NCBI RefSeq assembly: GCF_001547525.1
Contig: NZ_CM003768.1
Span: 3,410,001 to 3,474,000, forward strand
DNA: 64,000 nucleotides
Reading direction: 5' to 3'
DNA from: Burkholderia anthina
Lineage (GTDB): Bacteria > Pseudomonadota > Gammaproteobacteria > Burkholderiales > Burkholderiaceae
How positions within the stretch are numbered: the first letter of the stretch is position 1; each line of letters begins with the position of its first letter. The translations under genes and the position numbers were made by a program. The notes under the pieces were generated by a model. It had not been told where the DNA came from. It saw nothing but the letters and a program-made list of their open reading frames with translations, and did not search any database. Positions 18,054-28,435 of the stretch are shown here, piece by piece.

Positions 18054-19301
18054 ATGCCCAACCGTTTACGGGAGCGTGACGCACGCGCTTCGACACGAGG
18101 GTTCCCGCTTAGGTTCGCTCACTGGATGAAAGGTTTCGCGATCGTGCTTTCCCTGTCCGCGACCCATGCATTCGCGCAGCAATCGTCCGCCCCGGCCGAC
18201 GGCGTCTACAACCTGCTCGTCGGCACCTATACGGGCGGCGGCAGCGACGGGATCTACGTTTACCGCTTCGACACCAGGACGGGCAGCGTCGCGCCGGTGT
18301 CGTCGGCGAAGACCGTGAATCCGTCGTACCTGTTGCCGAGCCGCGACGGTCGCACCGTCTACGCGGTCAACGAGCTGCCCGGCGACGACGGGCCCGCGAC
18401 GCAGCGCGGCGGCGTCAGCGCGTTCCGCTTCGACGCGAAGACGGGTGCGCTCAGCTTCATCGACCGCGTATCGTCGGAAGGGAACGATCCTTGCTATCTC
18501 GCGCTGTCGCCGGACGGCAAGTACCTCGTCACCGCCAACTACTCGGTCGCGGCCGACCCGGGCGGCAGCTTCGCGGTGTTTCCGCTGCGCGACGACGGCG
18601 CGGCCGGCCAGGCCGTGCTGACCGTCCACCACGAAGGCACCGGGCCCGTGAAGGGCCGCCAGGACGGCGCGCACGTGCATTCGACGGTGTTTTCGCCGGA
18701 CGGCCGCTACCTGTTCGTGCAGGATCTCGGCGCGGACAAGATCTACGGCTACCGCTACACGGTGGACGGCAGCCGCGGGCTGATCAGCCCGACCGACACG
18801 CGCTACACGCCGGTGAAGGCCGGCTCGGGCCCGCGTCACATGGTGTTCGGCGCCGACGGCCGCTTCGCTTACGTGACGAGCGAGCTCAACGCGTCGGTCG
18901 AGGTGTTCGGCTATCACGACGGCAAGCTGACGCCGGTCCAGACGGTGCCGATGACGGCGCCGGGCTTCAAGGGCAAGGTCGGCGGCGGCGCGATCCACCT
19001 GTCGCCGGACGGGCGCTTCCTGTACGCGAGCAACCGCGGCGACGCGAACGACCTCGTGATCTACGCGGTGAACAAGGCCGACGGCCGGCTCAAGCACGTC
19101 GGCCGCCAGTCGAGCCTCGGCAAGACGCCGCGCGAGTTCCTGATCGATCCGACCGGCAAGTGGCTGATCGTCGGCAACCAGGACAGCGACACGTTCTACG
19201 TGTTCAGCCGCGATGTCGAAACGGGGCAGCTCGGCGCGAATCCGCAGAAGGTCGCGGTCGGCAAGCCGGTCGACTTCAAGCTGGTGCCGGTCGAGCAGTA
19301 A
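18054..19301 (+). CDS. Exported lactonase-family beta-propeller (6-phosphogluconolactonase-like)
   Basis: The 415-residue protein has a seven-bladed propeller of the cycloisomerase/Pgl-like lactonase family. It opens G-V-Y-N-L-L-V-G-T-Y-T-G-G-G-S-D-G-I-Y and has repeated L-S-P-D-G-K/R-Y-L/F blade motifs. An export signal (M-K-G-F-A-I-V-L-S-L-S ending H-A-F-A) sits after a 24-residue leader. The ATG at 18054 has AAGGAGG 6 nt upstream and is chosen, although the ATG at 18126 would give a standard signal peptide. Export argues against a role in the cytoplasmic pentose phosphate pathway; the substrate is unknown. A terminator follows. Confidence 0.85.
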   Translation: MPNRLRERDARASTRGFPLRFAHWMKGFAIVLSLSATHAFAQQSSAPADGVYNLLVGTYTGGGSDGIYVYRFDTRTGSVAPVSSAKTVNPSYLLPSRDGRTVYAVNELPGDDGPATQRGGVSAFRFDAKTGALSFIDRVSSEGNDPCYLALSPDGKYLVTANYSVAADPGGSFAVFPLRDDGAAGQAVLTVHHEGTGPVKGRQDGAHVHSTVFSPDGRYLFVQDLGADKIYGYRYTVDGSRGLISPTDTRYTPVKAGSGPRHMVFGADGRFAYVTSELNASVEVFGYHDGKLTPVQTVPMTAPGFKGKVGGGAIHLSPDGRFLYASNRGDANDLVIYAVNKADGRLKHVGRQSSLGKTPREFLIDPTGKWLIVGNQDSDTFYVFSRDVETGQLGANPQKVAVGKPVDFKLVPVEQ

Positions 19302-19328
19302 ATCCCGGTCGATTCCCGGCCGATGCAA

Positions 19329-19362
19329 GAAGGGCGCTGCCGATGCAGCGCCCTTCGTATTT
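19329..19362 (+). terminator. Hairpin between the lactonase-like gene and ftsK
   Basis: A 12-bp perfect stem (19329-19340 with 19345-19356) has a 4-nt loop, followed by a short T-containing tract. It lies between two convergent genes and probably ends both transcripts. Confidence 0.75.
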
Positions 19363-19422
19363 GGGGCAGCCGCTTGCGCGGCGCGCCTGTATCGATGAAT
19401 CGCGGCCGGCGGGCCGCCGGCC

Positions 19423-22400
19423 TCAGTCGGCCGCGGCCGGCACGAGCACCTCGCGGCTGCCGTTGATGCCCATCGCCGACACGAGGCCCGCCGTTTCCAT
19501 CTGCTCGACGAGGCGCGCCGCGCGGTTGTAGCCGATGCGCAATTGCCGCTGCACGGACGAGATCGACGCGCGCCGCGTGCGCACGACGAACGCGACGGCT
19601 TCGTCGTACAGCGGATCGGCTTCCGCATCCGGCGCGTCGCCGAACAGGTCCTGCGTCGCGCCGTCGGCGGCCGGGCCGTCGAGGATGCCTTCCTCGTACT
19701 GCGGCTCGCCGAACTGCTTCAGGTATTCGACGATCCGGTGCACTTCCTCGTCGGCGACGAACGCGCCGTGCACGCGCTGCGGATAACCGGTGCCCGGCGG
19801 CAGGAACAGCATGTCGCCCATCCCGAGCAGCGACTCCGCGCCCATCTGGTCGAGGATCGTGCGCGAATCGATCTTCGACGATACCTGGAACGCGACGCGC
19901 GTCGGGATGTTCGCCTTGATGAGGCCGGTGATCACGTCGACCGACGGACGCTGCGTCGCGAGGATCAGGTGGATGCCGGCCGCGCGCGCCTTCTGCGCGA
20001 GGCGGGCGATCAATTCCTCGATCTTCTTGCCGGCGACCATCATCAGGTCGGCCAGCTCGTCGATCACGACGACGATCAGCGGCAGCGTCGACAGCGGCTC
20101 CGGATCGTCGGGCGTCAGCGAGAACGGGTTGCCGATCTTCTTTTCCTTCGCTTGCGCGTCGCGGATCTTCTGGTTGAAGCCCGCGAGGTTGCGCACGCCG
20201 ACGGCCGACATCAGCCGGTAGCGTTTCTCCATTTCGCCGACGCACCAGTTCAGCGCGTTCGCCGCGAGCTTCATGTCGGTGACGACCGGCGCGAGCAGGT
20301 GCGGGATGCCTTCGTAGACCGACAGTTCCAGCATCTTCGGGTCGATCATGATGAGCCGCACGTCTTCCGGCGTCGCCTTGTACAGCAGCGACAGGATCAT
20401 CGCGTTGATCGCGACCGACTTGCCCGAACCCGTCGTGCCGGCCACCAGCATGTGCGGCGCCTTCGCGAGATCGGTGACGACCGGGTGGCCGGTGATGTCC
20501 TTGCCCATCGCGATCGTCAGTTGCGACGGCGAATGCTGGTACTGGCGCGATTCGAGAATCTCCGACAGGCGGATCATCTGGCGCTTCGCGTTCGGCAGTT
20601 CGAGGCCCATGCAGGTCTTGCCGGGGATCGTCTCGACGACGCGGATCGACGTGAGGCCGAGGCCGCGCGACAGGTCCTTCATCAGCCCGACGATCTGGCT
20701 GCCGCGCACGCCGAGCGCGGGTTCGATCTCGAAGCGCGTGATCACGGGGCCGGCCGATGCGCCGACCACCGTCACCGGCACCTTGAATTCCTGCAGTCGC
20801 TGTTCGATCACCTGCGCGGTTTGCGCGAGGTGTTCCTCGGTGATCGTTTCGACGTCGTCGGACGCAGGCTCGAGCAGGTCGAGCGTCGGCAGTTCGACGT
20901 TGAACGACGCGGGTGCGTGGAATTCGAACGCGTTCGGGCGCGGCTGACGGGCGGCGGCCGGGGCCGGTTCGGTGGCCTCGGTCGCCTGGGTGGCCGGTGC
21001 GCCGATCGGTGCGACAGTGGGCGGTGTCGGCGCGGAAACGACGGCCGCCGGCGGAGACGGGAGGCTGGCGCCGGGGAGGGCCGTTGCCGGCGGTGCCGTG
21101 ATCGGCGCCTCGGTCACGTCGTGCGACATGGACCAGCCCGACGACGTGGCGGCAGCGGCGGGCGGTGTCGTGAACGTCCGCGTTGCGACCGTGGCAGGGT
21201 CGAACGCGATCGACGGGGCCTGCGTCGCGGCGGGCGCATCGATCGACATCAGCGGTCCGGTTGCAGCGGCAGGCAAGCCCGTGACCCGGTGAGCCGGCGT
21301 GGCGGCGAGCGCGGCTGTCGGCGCGATCGCGCTGAAGGATGGCGACGTCGTGGCGGAAACGGCCGGCGACGCGGGAAGGGCGATGGCCGGCTGCGGAGCG
21401 ACGGCGCCCGATGAGCCGGGTGAGCCGGATGGAGCGGAGGTCGTCGTACCGGTCGAGGTGATCGTCGTGTCGGCTGGACCCGTCGATGCCGGCGCGGAAG
21501 ACGGCGCCGCGATCGGCGTGGTTGCCGAAAGCGCGCGCGCCGGCGTTCCGGCGATCGACGAAGAGGGCAGGGCGGCGAACGGGACGATACCGTCGGCGGG
21601 CTTCACGTCGGCGTGCGCATCGGCGGCACGTTCAGGCACGTGGGCCGGTGCGGCGCGATCGATGACAGGCGCCGGTTGCGTGTCGTCCTTGTCGTCGGTA
21701 TCCGGTGATCCGGCCGGATGGCGGGTGCCAGGGTCGCGAACCGCCGCATCGTCTGCCTGCGCGGAGGCGGGATCGGCGGATTCCGATCCCGCGGTGTCCT
21801 CCAGCGATTCGGCGACCGGATTCCCGGTCGACACGTCGAAGGCGGAAGCCGGCGGGCTGGCGACGTCTTCCCACGGCGCGACGTCGACGGGCATGTCGAA
21901 CGAAGGCGCGGCGGCGATCCCGAATGCCGGCGCGGCGGGCGCATCGTCGACGGGAGGGATCTCGTCGTCGGCACGAGGCGAAAACACGCGATCGTCGACG
22001 CGGGTATCCGGCAGCGCGTGCGGGGTGGTGTCATCGAACGACGGGGTGGGTGAATCGTCGACCGGAGCCTGTGTCATGCCGGATTCCGCCGGCATGAAGG
22101 CGTCGAGCACGATCGGCGCGGTGTCGTCATGCGCAGGTGCGGCTTCGTGTTCGGCCGGGGCAGGGATGTCCTGCGCTGCGATGCCGTGCGTCGCGGAGAC
22201 GAACGCGTCCGACACAGCCGCCGCTGCCGGCGCGGCCACGCCACCCGCCGCGGCTACGCCGGCAGCGGTTGCGGTTGCCGCTTGCGTCGCGTCGGCCGGC
22301 TGTGCGCCGCCCAGCGCCGCCCATTGCGCGGTGCTGGCTTCGATCGCGCGCAGCGTGTCGTGAACGCTCGGCGCAGGCGTGATCGGCGCGGCCGGTTTTT

Positions 22401-23379
22401 CCGTCCACGCATAGAGCGGCGCGCGTGCCGGCGCGGGCGGCGCCGGGCGGCGGCGTGTCGCGTCCGGCGGCAGGCCGGCTGCCGCCGTGCCCGCGGCCGG
22501 ACGCACCGGCGGACGCTGCGGTTGCGTACCGGCCGGTCGCGGCGCGACCGTGGCGCGCGGCGTAGTCTGCGTGAGCGCGGCGGTGGCCGGCCGCGCGGCG
22601 GTCGGACGCGGCCGGACGGGTTCGAATCCCGCCGGAAGCGGAGCGGGCGCCGGGCGCGGCACTTGCGCGTTCGCCGCGGCGCGCGCGAGGCTGGCGGTGC
22701 TGCCGGTGGTCGGCGGCGGCATCGCGCTGGCCGGGATCGGCGCGGGCGGCGCCGGTGTGCGTTGCGGCGCGGCGGGCTTCAGCCAGCCCGACGGCGCGAC
22801 GGGCTCCGCGAGCGGGCGCGGCGGCGTCTTGCTGCGCGGCTTCGGTCGTGCCTGCGGATCGGGCTTCCACACGGTCGGGCGCGAATACCGGCCGTTCTGG
22901 CGCGGCGCCATCGAGTTCACGGTGTGCGCGGTGGTCGGCTGCACGACGTCGTCGTCGCGATGCAGCGCACTGCGCGGCAGATCGGCGATCCCGCGCGCGT
23001 CGTCGTCGCCGTCGCGCGACAGCTTGACGCCGAACGACGTGTCGACCCATGCGGCGAACTGCCGCCAGCCGATGCCGGTCAGCCAGGGCAAGCCGGCGAA
23101 CAACAGCACGACCATCGCGACCGGCGTGCCGATCGGGCCGAGCACGCGGGCGAAGCCGGCCGAGCACGCATGGCCGAGCGCGTTCGTGTCGGGGCCGGAC
23201 AGCGGGCTCGTCAGCGTGCAGCTGGCGACGAATACCGCGGCGAAGCCGAGCCACAGGCGGATCGAGCCGCGGCCGGCGAGCCCGCCGCCGCCGGGCAGCA
23301 TCGCCTGGACGAGACGCCAGAAGAGAAGGAGGAACCAGACGGCGGAGATGCCGAACCAGCCGAAGACAACCGTGTGCAT
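19423..23379 (-). CDS. ftsK: DNA translocase FtsK with long linker
   Basis: The 1,318-residue septal DNA pump coordinates chromosome segregation with division. The N-terminus has about three membrane helices (1-28, 38-60, 82-104). A very long Pro/Ala/Thr/Ser-rich linker (about 125-830) follows, then the motor: Walker A G-T-T-G-S-G-K-S at 981-988 and Walker B I-V-V-V-I-D-E near 1102-1108. A winged-helix gamma domain (about 1256-1318, [20 protein letters not shown]) reads KOPS sites and contacts XerD. The N-terminus looks shorter than the four-helix E. coli form, so the start may be misplaced. Confidence 0.93.
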   Translation of the reverse strand: MHTVVFGWFGISAVWFLLLFWRLVQAMLPGGGGLAGRGSIRLWLGFAAVFVASCTLTSPLSGPDTNALGHACSAGFARVLGPIGTPVAMVVLLFAGLPWLTGIGWRQFAAWVDTSFGVKLSRDGDDDARGIADLPRSALHRDDDVVQPTTAHTVNSMAPRQNGRYSRPTVWKPDPQARPKPRSKTPPRPLAEPVAPSGWLKPAAPQRTPAPPAPIPASAMPPPTTGSTASLARAAANAQVPRPAPAPLPAGFEPVRPRPTAARPATAALTQTTPRATVAPRPAGTQPQRPPVRPAAGTAAAGLPPDATRRRPAPPAPARAPLYAWTEKPAAPITPAPSVHDTLRAIEASTAQWAALGGAQPADATQAATATAAGVAAAGGVAAPAAAAVSDAFVSATHGIAAQDIPAPAEHEAAPAHDDTAPIVLDAFMPAESGMTQAPVDDSPTPSFDDTTPHALPDTRVDDRVFSPRADDEIPPVDDAPAAPAFGIAAAPSFDMPVDVAPWEDVASPPASAFDVSTGNPVAESLEDTAGSESADPASAQADDAAVRDPGTRHPAGSPDTDDKDDTQPAPVIDRAAPAHVPERAADAHADVKPADGIVPFAALPSSSIAGTPARALSATTPIAAPSSAPASTGPADTTITSTGTTTSAPSGSPGSSGAVAPQPAIALPASPAVSATTSPSFSAIAPTAALAATPAHRVTGLPAAATGPLMSIDAPAATQAPSIAFDPATVATRTFTTPPAAAATSSGWSMSHDVTEAPITAPPATALPGASLPSPPAAVVSAPTPPTVAPIGAPATQATEATEPAPAAARQPRPNAFEFHAPASFNVELPTLDLLEPASDDVETITEEHLAQTAQVIEQRLQEFKVPVTVVGASAGPVITRFEIEPALGVRGSQIVGLMKDLSRGLGLTSIRVVETIPGKTCMGLELPNAKRQMIRLSEILESRQYQHSPSQLTIAMGKDITGHPVVTDLAKAPHMLVAGTTGSGKSVAINAMILSLLYKATPEDVRLIMIDPKMLELSVYEGIPHLLAPVVTDMKLAANALNWCVGEMEKRYRLMSAVGVRNLAGFNQKIRDAQAKEKKIGNPFSLTPDDPEPLSTLPLIVVVIDELADLMMVAGKKIEELIARLAQKARAAGIHLILATQRPSVDVITGLIKANIPTRVAFQVSSKIDSRTILDQMGAESLLGMGDMLFLPPGTGYPQRVHGAFVADEEVHRIVEYLKQFGEPQYEEGILDGPAADGATQDLFGDAPDAEADPLYDEAVAFVVRTRRASISSVQRQLRIGYNRAARLVEQMETAGLVSAMGINGSREVLVPAAAD

Positions 23380-23456
23380 GCTTTGAAACAGGAGTGGGGA
23401 GGGGCGCGCGGGGCGCGACCCGCCGAGTTTAACCGGCCGGCGAACAAGACTCTAAC

Positions 23457-23545
23457 GCGGCGTGATTCCGATTCACGCCGCGCGACGCACGTGGGTGGCA
23501 CATGCGCGTGGCGCGCCACGCGAAGGCGGTCGGTCGGCCTTCGCG
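23457..23545. repeat. Three consecutive inverted repeats upstream of ftsK
   Basis: Three hairpins lie side by side between the META lipoprotein gene and ftsK: 23457-23465 with 23473-23481 (9 bp), a 16-nt palindrome at 23506-23521, and 23519-23527 with 23537-23545 (9 bp). None has a clear T tract on either strand. They could be a termination or protein-binding region. Confidence 0.5.
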
Positions 23546-23556
23546 CGCGCCGGGCG

Positions 23557-24102
23557 TCAGGGGCTCCGGTGCGTGAACGTCAGCGTCGCGCCGGCCTCGG
23601 TCACGATCTGCAATTGCTGCGGCGCGCGCATCTGCACGCCGGTCTTCGCGATGTGGGCGAGCGCGTCGAGGTACGCGGCTTCGAGCTGGCCGCCGAGCGT
23701 GTTCGGGCAGGCCATTCGCGTGCCGGCGAGCGGGCCGAAGCTCAGCACGCCATTCTTGATCGCGTAGGTGCCCATGTAGCGGTTGCAGCCCGAGAACCCG
23801 CTTGCGCGCCGGATGCCCGAATCGGTCGACAGCGCGAGCTTGATCGGCTCGCCGTTGTCGCCGTGCGGGATCGCGCGTTGCGTGCCGTCGGCGTTCACCC
23901 AGCGGGTGAGCTCCCAGCTCGTGTCGTCGAGCAACTGGACGGCGGCGGGGTTGTACGGGTCGGGTTCGGGGGCGGCGGAATCGGGATGGGTCGGCATCGC
24001 GCAGGCGGCGAGAAGCGTGGCAAGCGTCAGCGCGCAAAGCGGCGCGCGCAACGGACGAAACAGGCCGGTGCGTGCGCGTGCGGCCGCGGACAGGTGGGAC
24101 AT
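23557..24102 (-). CDS. META domain lipoprotein (HslJ-like)
   Basis: The 181-residue protein has a basic N-terminus and a lipobox L-L-A-A-C (Cys at about 37), then a Pro-rich spacer. A META domain follows: D-D-T-S-W-E-L-T-R-W, S-G-F-S-G-C-N-R-Y-M-G-T-Y and G-P-L-A-G-T-R-M-A-C-P-N. Proteins of this type are outer-membrane or periplasmic and are linked in some bacteria to heat-shock or novobiocin tolerance. No specific role is evident here. The start MSHLSAAARARTG is chosen because it puts the lipobox at a normal distance. Confidence 0.83.
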   Translation of the reverse strand: MSHLSAAARARTGLFRPLRAPLCALTLATLLAACAMPTHPDSAAPEPDPYNPAAVQLLDDTSWELTRWVNADGTQRAIPHGDNGEPIKLALSTDSGIRRASGFSGCNRYMGTYAIKNGVLSFGPLAGTRMACPNTLGGQLEAAYLDALAHIAKTGVQMRAPQQLQIVTEAGATLTFTHRSP

Positions 24103-24318
24103 GAGCCTCGTTCCTCTTCGGATTCTGATCAAGGCGTAAGAGTAACGCACCCGCCCTGCGGCAGGCGAGCCGACACTTCGCGCGTGAAAACGTTCGCGGG
24201 CCGCCCACCGGCCTCGCACGACGACGCGCCGGCGCGGCCAAACCGCCCGAACCGGCCCGGATGCCCGTGTTAACATCGAAGCCGTTTTCGTCCTCCAACA
24301 GAACCAGCGGGAAATCAC

Positions 24319-25533
24319 ATGCAGATCGGTCAGCGGCTCGGTACGCCGCTTTCACCCTCGGCCACGCGCGTCATGCTGCTCGGCGCGGGCGAACTCGGCA
24401 AGGAAGTCATCATCGCGTTGCAGCGTCTCGGCGTCGAAGTCGTCGCGGTCGATCGCTATCGGGACGCACCGGGCCACCAGGTCGCGCATCGCGCGCACGT
24501 GATCGACATGACGGACGCGGCCGCGCTGCGGGCGGTCGTCGAGGCCGAGCGTCCGCACCTGATCGTCCCCGAGATCGAGGCGATCGCCACCGACGCGCTC
24601 GCGGCGATCGAGGCAGCCGGCCTCGCCGAGGTGATCCCGACCGCGCGCGCGACGCAGCTCACGATGAATCGCGAAGGGATCCGCCGGCTCGCGGCCGAGG
24701 AACTCGGCCTGCCGACCTCCCCGTATGCGTTCGCGGATTCGTTCGAAGCGTTCAGCGCGGCCGTCGCGAAGATCGGCATGCCGTGTGTCGTGAAGCCCGT
24801 GATGTCGTCGTCGGGCAAGGGGCAGTCGGTCGTGAAGACCGAGGCCGACGTGAAGCCGGCGTGGGACTACGCGATGGCCGGCGGGCGTGTGAACCACGGC
24901 CGCGTGATCGTCGAGGGCTTCGTCGATTTCGACTACGAGATCACGCAGCTGACCGTGCGCGCGATCGACCCCGCGACGCTCGACACGCGTACCTATTTCT
25001 GCGAGCCGGTCGGCCACGTCCAGGTGGCGGGCGACTATGTCGAATCGTGGCAGCCGCAGCCGATGAGCGCGGCGGCGCTCGAGAAGTCGCGCGAGATCGC
25101 GCACAAGGTGACCGAGGCGCTCGGCGGGCGCGGGCTGTTCGGCGTCGAGCTGTTCGTGCGCGGCGACGACGTCTGGTTCTCCGAGGTGAGCCCGCGGCCG
25201 CACGATACGGGCCTCGTCACGCTGGCATCGCAGCGCCAGTCGGAATTCGAGCTGCACGCGCGGGCGATTCTCGGGCTGCCGGTCGATCCGGCGCTCGGCA
25301 CGCCGGCTGCGTCGGCGGTGATCTACGGCGGGCTCGACGAGCGCGGGATCGCGTTCGAAGGCGTGCGCGACGCGCTCGCGGTGCCGGGCGCGGACCTGCG
25401 CCTGTTCGGCAAGCCGGAAAGTTTCGCGAAGCGGCGCATGGGTGTCGCGCTGGCGAGCGGCGCGACCGTCGACGAAGCCCGCGAACGCGCGAAGCGCGCT
25501 GCCGCGGCCGTGCGGCCCGTGTCGGCGCGCTGA
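24319..25533 (+). CDS. purT: Formate-dependent phosphoribosylglycinamide formyltransferase
   Basis: The 404-residue ATP-grasp enzyme makes formyl-GAR from GAR, formate and ATP in purine synthesis. Visible landmarks are the N-terminal [11 protein letters not shown], the ATP-grasp segment [27 protein letters not shown], and [11 protein letters not shown]. The length and motif order match PurT, not the related PurK. A TAACAT -10-like box lies about 45 nt upstream. Two small exported-protein genes follow on the same strand. Confidence 0.95.
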   Translation: MQIGQRLGTPLSPSATRVMLLGAGELGKEVIIALQRLGVEVVAVDRYRDAPGHQVAHRAHVIDMTDAAALRAVVEAERPHLIVPEIEAIATDALAAIEAAGLAEVIPTARATQLTMNREGIRRLAAEELGLPTSPYAFADSFEAFSAAVAKIGMPCVVKPVMSSSGKGQSVVKTEADVKPAWDYAMAGGRVNHGRVIVEGFVDFDYEITQLTVRAIDPATLDTRTYFCEPVGHVQVAGDYVESWQPQPMSAAALEKSREIAHKVTEALGGRGLFGVELFVRGDDVWFSEVSPRPHDTGLVTLASQRQSEFELHARAILGLPVDPALGTPAASAVIYGGLDERGIAFEGVRDALAVPGADLRLFGKPESFAKRRMGVALASGATVDEARERAKRAAAAVRPVSAR

Positions 25534-25551
25534 CGGAACGAGGAGCGGACG

Positions 25552-25737
25552 ATGGCGTCGAGGTGGTTGCGTATCGGAAAGCTGGGCGCCGCGCTGGCGC
25601 TTGTCGCGAGTCTCGCCGGCTGCGGCCTGGCGGCCGCCCCGTGCCGCGTGGCGTCGGCGGGCCTCAAGATCGTGCCGCTCGTCGGCCATGTCGCCGCGGC
25701 GCCGACCGATGCGTGCGCGGATGTGATAGATCCCTGA
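25552..25737 (+). CDS. Small lipoprotein of unknown function
   Basis: The 61-residue protein has a signal peptide and lipobox S-L-A-G-C (Cys24), leaving a mature peptide of only about 38 residues. The tail C-R-V-A-S-A-G-L-K-I-V-P-L-V-G-H-V-A-A-A-P-T-D-A-C-A-D-V-I-D-P holds two further cysteines. I recall very similar tiny lipoproteins in other Burkholderiales (possibly DUF6726), but no function. It starts 18 nt after purT, with GGAGCGGACG before the ATG, so it is probably co-transcribed. Confidence 0.75.
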   Translation: MASRWLRIGKLGAALALVASLAGCGLAAAPCRVASAGLKIVPLVGHVAAAPTDACADVIDP

Positions 25738-25830
25738 TTTCGGCCGCCGACGTGCCTTCCCGTCGACCGTATGGACAATCACCCCGCGCGCTGCGATGGC
25801 GCGTTTCCACCGTCTCGTGAGAGGACCTGC

Positions 25831-26211
25831 ATGATTCGCTACACCCTCGCCGCGCTTGCGCTTGCCAGCGGTGCCGTTTCCGTCGCGCATGCCGCGCGAT
25901 TGACCATCGAAGAGATCGACGCCGACACGCGCCAGCAGGTCGTCTACCAGTGCGCGAACCAGAAGCAGCCGGTGCGCGTGTCGTACTGGCTCGCGGGCAA
26001 CGGCCAGAGCTTCGCGCTCGTGCCGGTCGACGGCAAGCGGTTGCTGTTCGTCGACACGGTGTCGGCGTCGGGCGCGCGCTACCAGGCCGGCCGCTATACG
26101 TGGTGGACGAAGGGCAAGGAAGCGACGCTGCGCGACGAGATCGCCGACCCGAAGTCGCCGCCGCTGCTGGGCGACTGCGTGCAGGTCGAGAAGAAAAAGA
26201 AGCAGGGCTGA
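25831..26211 (+). CDS. MliC-family periplasmic lysozyme inhibitor
   Basis: The 126-residue protein has a Sec signal peptide (cleavage after A-H-A, about 22) and a C-type lysozyme inhibitor domain. Signatures are Q-Q-V-V-Y-Q-C-A-N-Q near the start, V-S-G/S-A-R-Y-Q-A-G-R-Y-T-W-W-T-K-G-K-E-A-T-L, and a late G-D-C-V. Two cysteines (in Y-Q-C and G-D-C) are placed for the usual disulfide. It has no lipobox, so it is a soluble periplasmic PliC/MliC type. It would protect peptidoglycan from host lysozyme. AGAGGA precedes the ATG at 25831; an upstream in-frame ATG would spoil the signal peptide. Confidence 0.85.
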   Translation: MIRYTLAALALASGAVSVAHAARLTIEEIDADTRQQVVYQCANQKQPVRVSYWLAGNGQSFALVPVDGKRLLFVDTVSASGARYQAGRYTWWTKGKEATLRDEIADPKSPPLLGDCVQVEKKKKQG

Positions 26212-26671
26212 GCGGCGGGCGCGGTCGCGGCACGCATTCGCGTATTCGCGCGTCGTGACGGCTGTCAGGCTGAAGGCCCGGTACGCGGATGGGCGGCGGA
26301 CCGACTGGTACGAGGCTTCGGCATCGAACCCCCATTCTTGTTTACTGCCCGATACGGATAACCCGTACGGGCGACCGCTCGCCCGCACGGGCTGGGGCAG
26401 TCCCGCCGCGCGAACCGCCGCCGTGGCCATTCGCGGCGTTGTCGCGGACAGATTCCCGCACGGTGCTACAATACGGCCCTTTCCGCCGGCATTCGCGCCG
26501 AACGGAGTCCGCACGGCCTGGCGTCCAGCGTTCGCATTGAACCGGTCCCAAGCGCCAGAGCGGCGCCGCGCGGCGCGCCGCGGCTCCGTCTATTTCCGAA
26601 TTGTGATGAGCGCAGGCCCGGCCGGCCTGACGCACGATGTCCCCGCCGCGCCTTTTGAGCGAAACGCCACC
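26212..26671 (+). other. Leader region of rhlE
   Basis: No gene is seen. A TACAAT box at 26467-26472 is the best -10 candidate and would give a leader of about 190 nt before the helicase start codon. I see no strong terminator after the lysozyme inhibitor gene. Confidence 0.4.
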
Positions 26672-28165
26672 ATGTCCGATTCTGTCGCCAAGCCCGTCGA
26701 CGCAACCTTCGATCAATTCGGCCTTGCCGCCGATATCCTGAAAGCCATTGCGGAGCAGGGTTATACGACGCCGACGCCGATCCAGGCGCAGGCCATTCCG
26801 GTCGTGCTCGCCGGCCGCGACGTCATGGGCGCCGCGCAAACGGGCACCGGCAAGACCGCGAGTTTCTCGCTGCCGATCATCCAGCGCCTGCTGCCGCAAG
26901 CCAACACGAGCGCGTCGCCGGCGCGCCACCCCGTGCGTGCGCTGATCCTCACGCCGACCCGCGAACTCGCCGACCAGGTCGCCGCGAACGTGCACGCGTA
27001 TGCGAAGCACACGCCGCTGCGCAGCGCGGTGGTGTTCGGCGGCGTCGACATGAACCCGCAATCGGCCGAACTGCGTCGCGGCGTCGAGATCCTGATCGCG
27101 ACGCCGGGCCGCCTGCTCGATCACGTGCAGCAGAAGACGGCGAACCTCGGCCAGGTGCAGATCCTCGTGCTCGACGAAGCCGACCGGATGCTCGACATGG
27201 GCTTCCTGCCCGATCTGCAGCGCATCCTGAACCTGCTGCCGAAGGAGCGTCAGACGCTGCTGTTCTCGGCCACCTTCTCGGGCGAAATCAAGAAGCTCGC
27301 GTCGACCTACCTGCGCAATCCGCAGACGATCGAGGTCGCGCGCAGCAACTCGACGAACGCGAACGTCACGCAGATCGTCTACGACGTCGCCGAAGGCGAC
27401 AAGCAGGCGGCCGTCGTGCAGTTGCTGCGCGATCGCGGCCTCAAGCAGGTGATCGTGTTCTGTAACAGCAAGATCGGCGCGAGCCGCCTCGCGCGCAATC
27501 TCGAGCGCGACGGCGTGGTCGCGTCGGCGATTCACGGCGACAAGACGCAGATCGAGCGGATGCAGGCGCTGGACGCGTTCAAGCGCGGCGAGATCGAGGC
27601 GCTGGTCGCGACCGACGTGGCCGCGCGCGGCCTCGACATCGCCGAGCTGCCGGCCGTGATCAACTTCGACCTGCCGTTCAGCGCGGAAGACTACGTGCAC
27701 CGGATCGGCCGTACCGGCCGCGCGGGTGCGACGGGCGACGCGCTGTCGCTGTGCAGCCCGAACGAGCGCAAGCAGCTCGCCGACATCGAGAAGCTGATCA
27801 AGCGTCCGCTCGAAGTGCAGACGCTCAAGCTCGACAAGCCGGCGCGCCATCGTCACGACGAACGTGGCGGCGAGCGCGGTGGTGAACGCAACAGCGAGCG
27901 CGGTGGCGAGCGGGGCGGCCGGCGCGATCGCGACGAGCATCGCGGCGCATCGGCTCGCCGGTCGGGCAGCGCCGAGCGCGGCGGCCATCATCGCCGCCAC
28001 GAAGCGCCGGTCGACGACTTCTTCCTGAAGCCGTACGAGCCGCAGGCGTCGGCGAAGCAGCCCGACGACGCGCAGCCCGCGCAGCAGCCCGAGAAGAAAG
28101 GGCCGAAGCGGCAGGTCGCCGCGCTGCTCGGCGGGTTCGGGATGCCGCGCAAGCCGTCGGCGTAA
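26672..28165 (+). CDS. rhlE: DEAD-box RNA helicase RhlE
   Basis: The 497-residue ATP-dependent helicase acts in ribosome assembly, RNA decay and cold adaptation. It has a Q motif F-D-Q-F-G-L near the start and P-T-P-I-Q-A-Q (35-41). Motif I is A-Q-T-G-T-G-K-T (55-62), followed by D-E-A-D, S-A-T and H-R-I-G-R-T-G-R-A-G. The tail after about residue 385 is low-complexity, with G-E-R-G-G repeats and Arg/His-rich segments of the kind that bind RNA non-specifically. A long leader precedes it and a strong terminator follows about 45 nt after the stop. Confidence 0.93.
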   Translation: MSDSVAKPVDATFDQFGLAADILKAIAEQGYTTPTPIQAQAIPVVLAGRDVMGAAQTGTGKTASFSLPIIQRLLPQANTSASPARHPVRALILTPTRELADQVAANVHAYAKHTPLRSAVVFGGVDMNPQSAELRRGVEILIATPGRLLDHVQQKTANLGQVQILVLDEADRMLDMGFLPDLQRILNLLPKERQTLLFSATFSGEIKKLASTYLRNPQTIEVARSNSTNANVTQIVYDVAEGDKQAAVVQLLRDRGLKQVIVFCNSKIGASRLARNLERDGVVASAIHGDKTQIERMQALDAFKRGEIEALVATDVAARGLDIAELPAVINFDLPFSAEDYVHRIGRTGRAGATGDALSLCSPNERKQLADIEKLIKRPLEVQTLKLDKPARHRHDERGGERGGERNSERGGERGGRRDRDEHRGASARRSGSAERGGHHRRHEAPVDDFFLKPYEPQASAKQPDDAQPAQQPEKKGPKRQVAALLGGFGMPRKPSA

Positions 28166-28209
28166 GCCGGGCGGCGCGGCGGGGGCGGCGCGTGAGCGCT
28201 GCCGGCAAG

Positions 28210-28241
28210 CGGGTACATGCGACGAGCATGTGCCCGTTTTT
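28210..28241 (+). terminator. Intrinsic terminator of rhlE
   Basis: An 11-bp stem with one G-T pair (28210-28220 with 28226-28236) and a 5-nt loop is followed by T5. Confidence 0.88.
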
Positions 28242-28435
28242 CATTGGGTGACGCGATCGGGGCGGGGGGGGGGCGTGCGAGGCGCGGCTATTGCTTGCCG
28301 CGCGGGGCGGATCTTTTGATGCCGTGTCGTCGGCAGGCGTGACGGTCATGCTTGCGTCACGTCGTCACGCGATCGGATTAGACGCCGACGGACGCACGAG
28401 CGTAGTCGGGCACGCGCCGGTGTCCCGCAGGCGAC

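Noticed and set aside
27840..27990. Repetitive GGCGAGCG-type tract that could be a tandem repeat element
   Set aside because: It encodes the Gly-Glu-Arg-rich RNA-binding tail of RhlE and is in frame, so it is coding low complexity.
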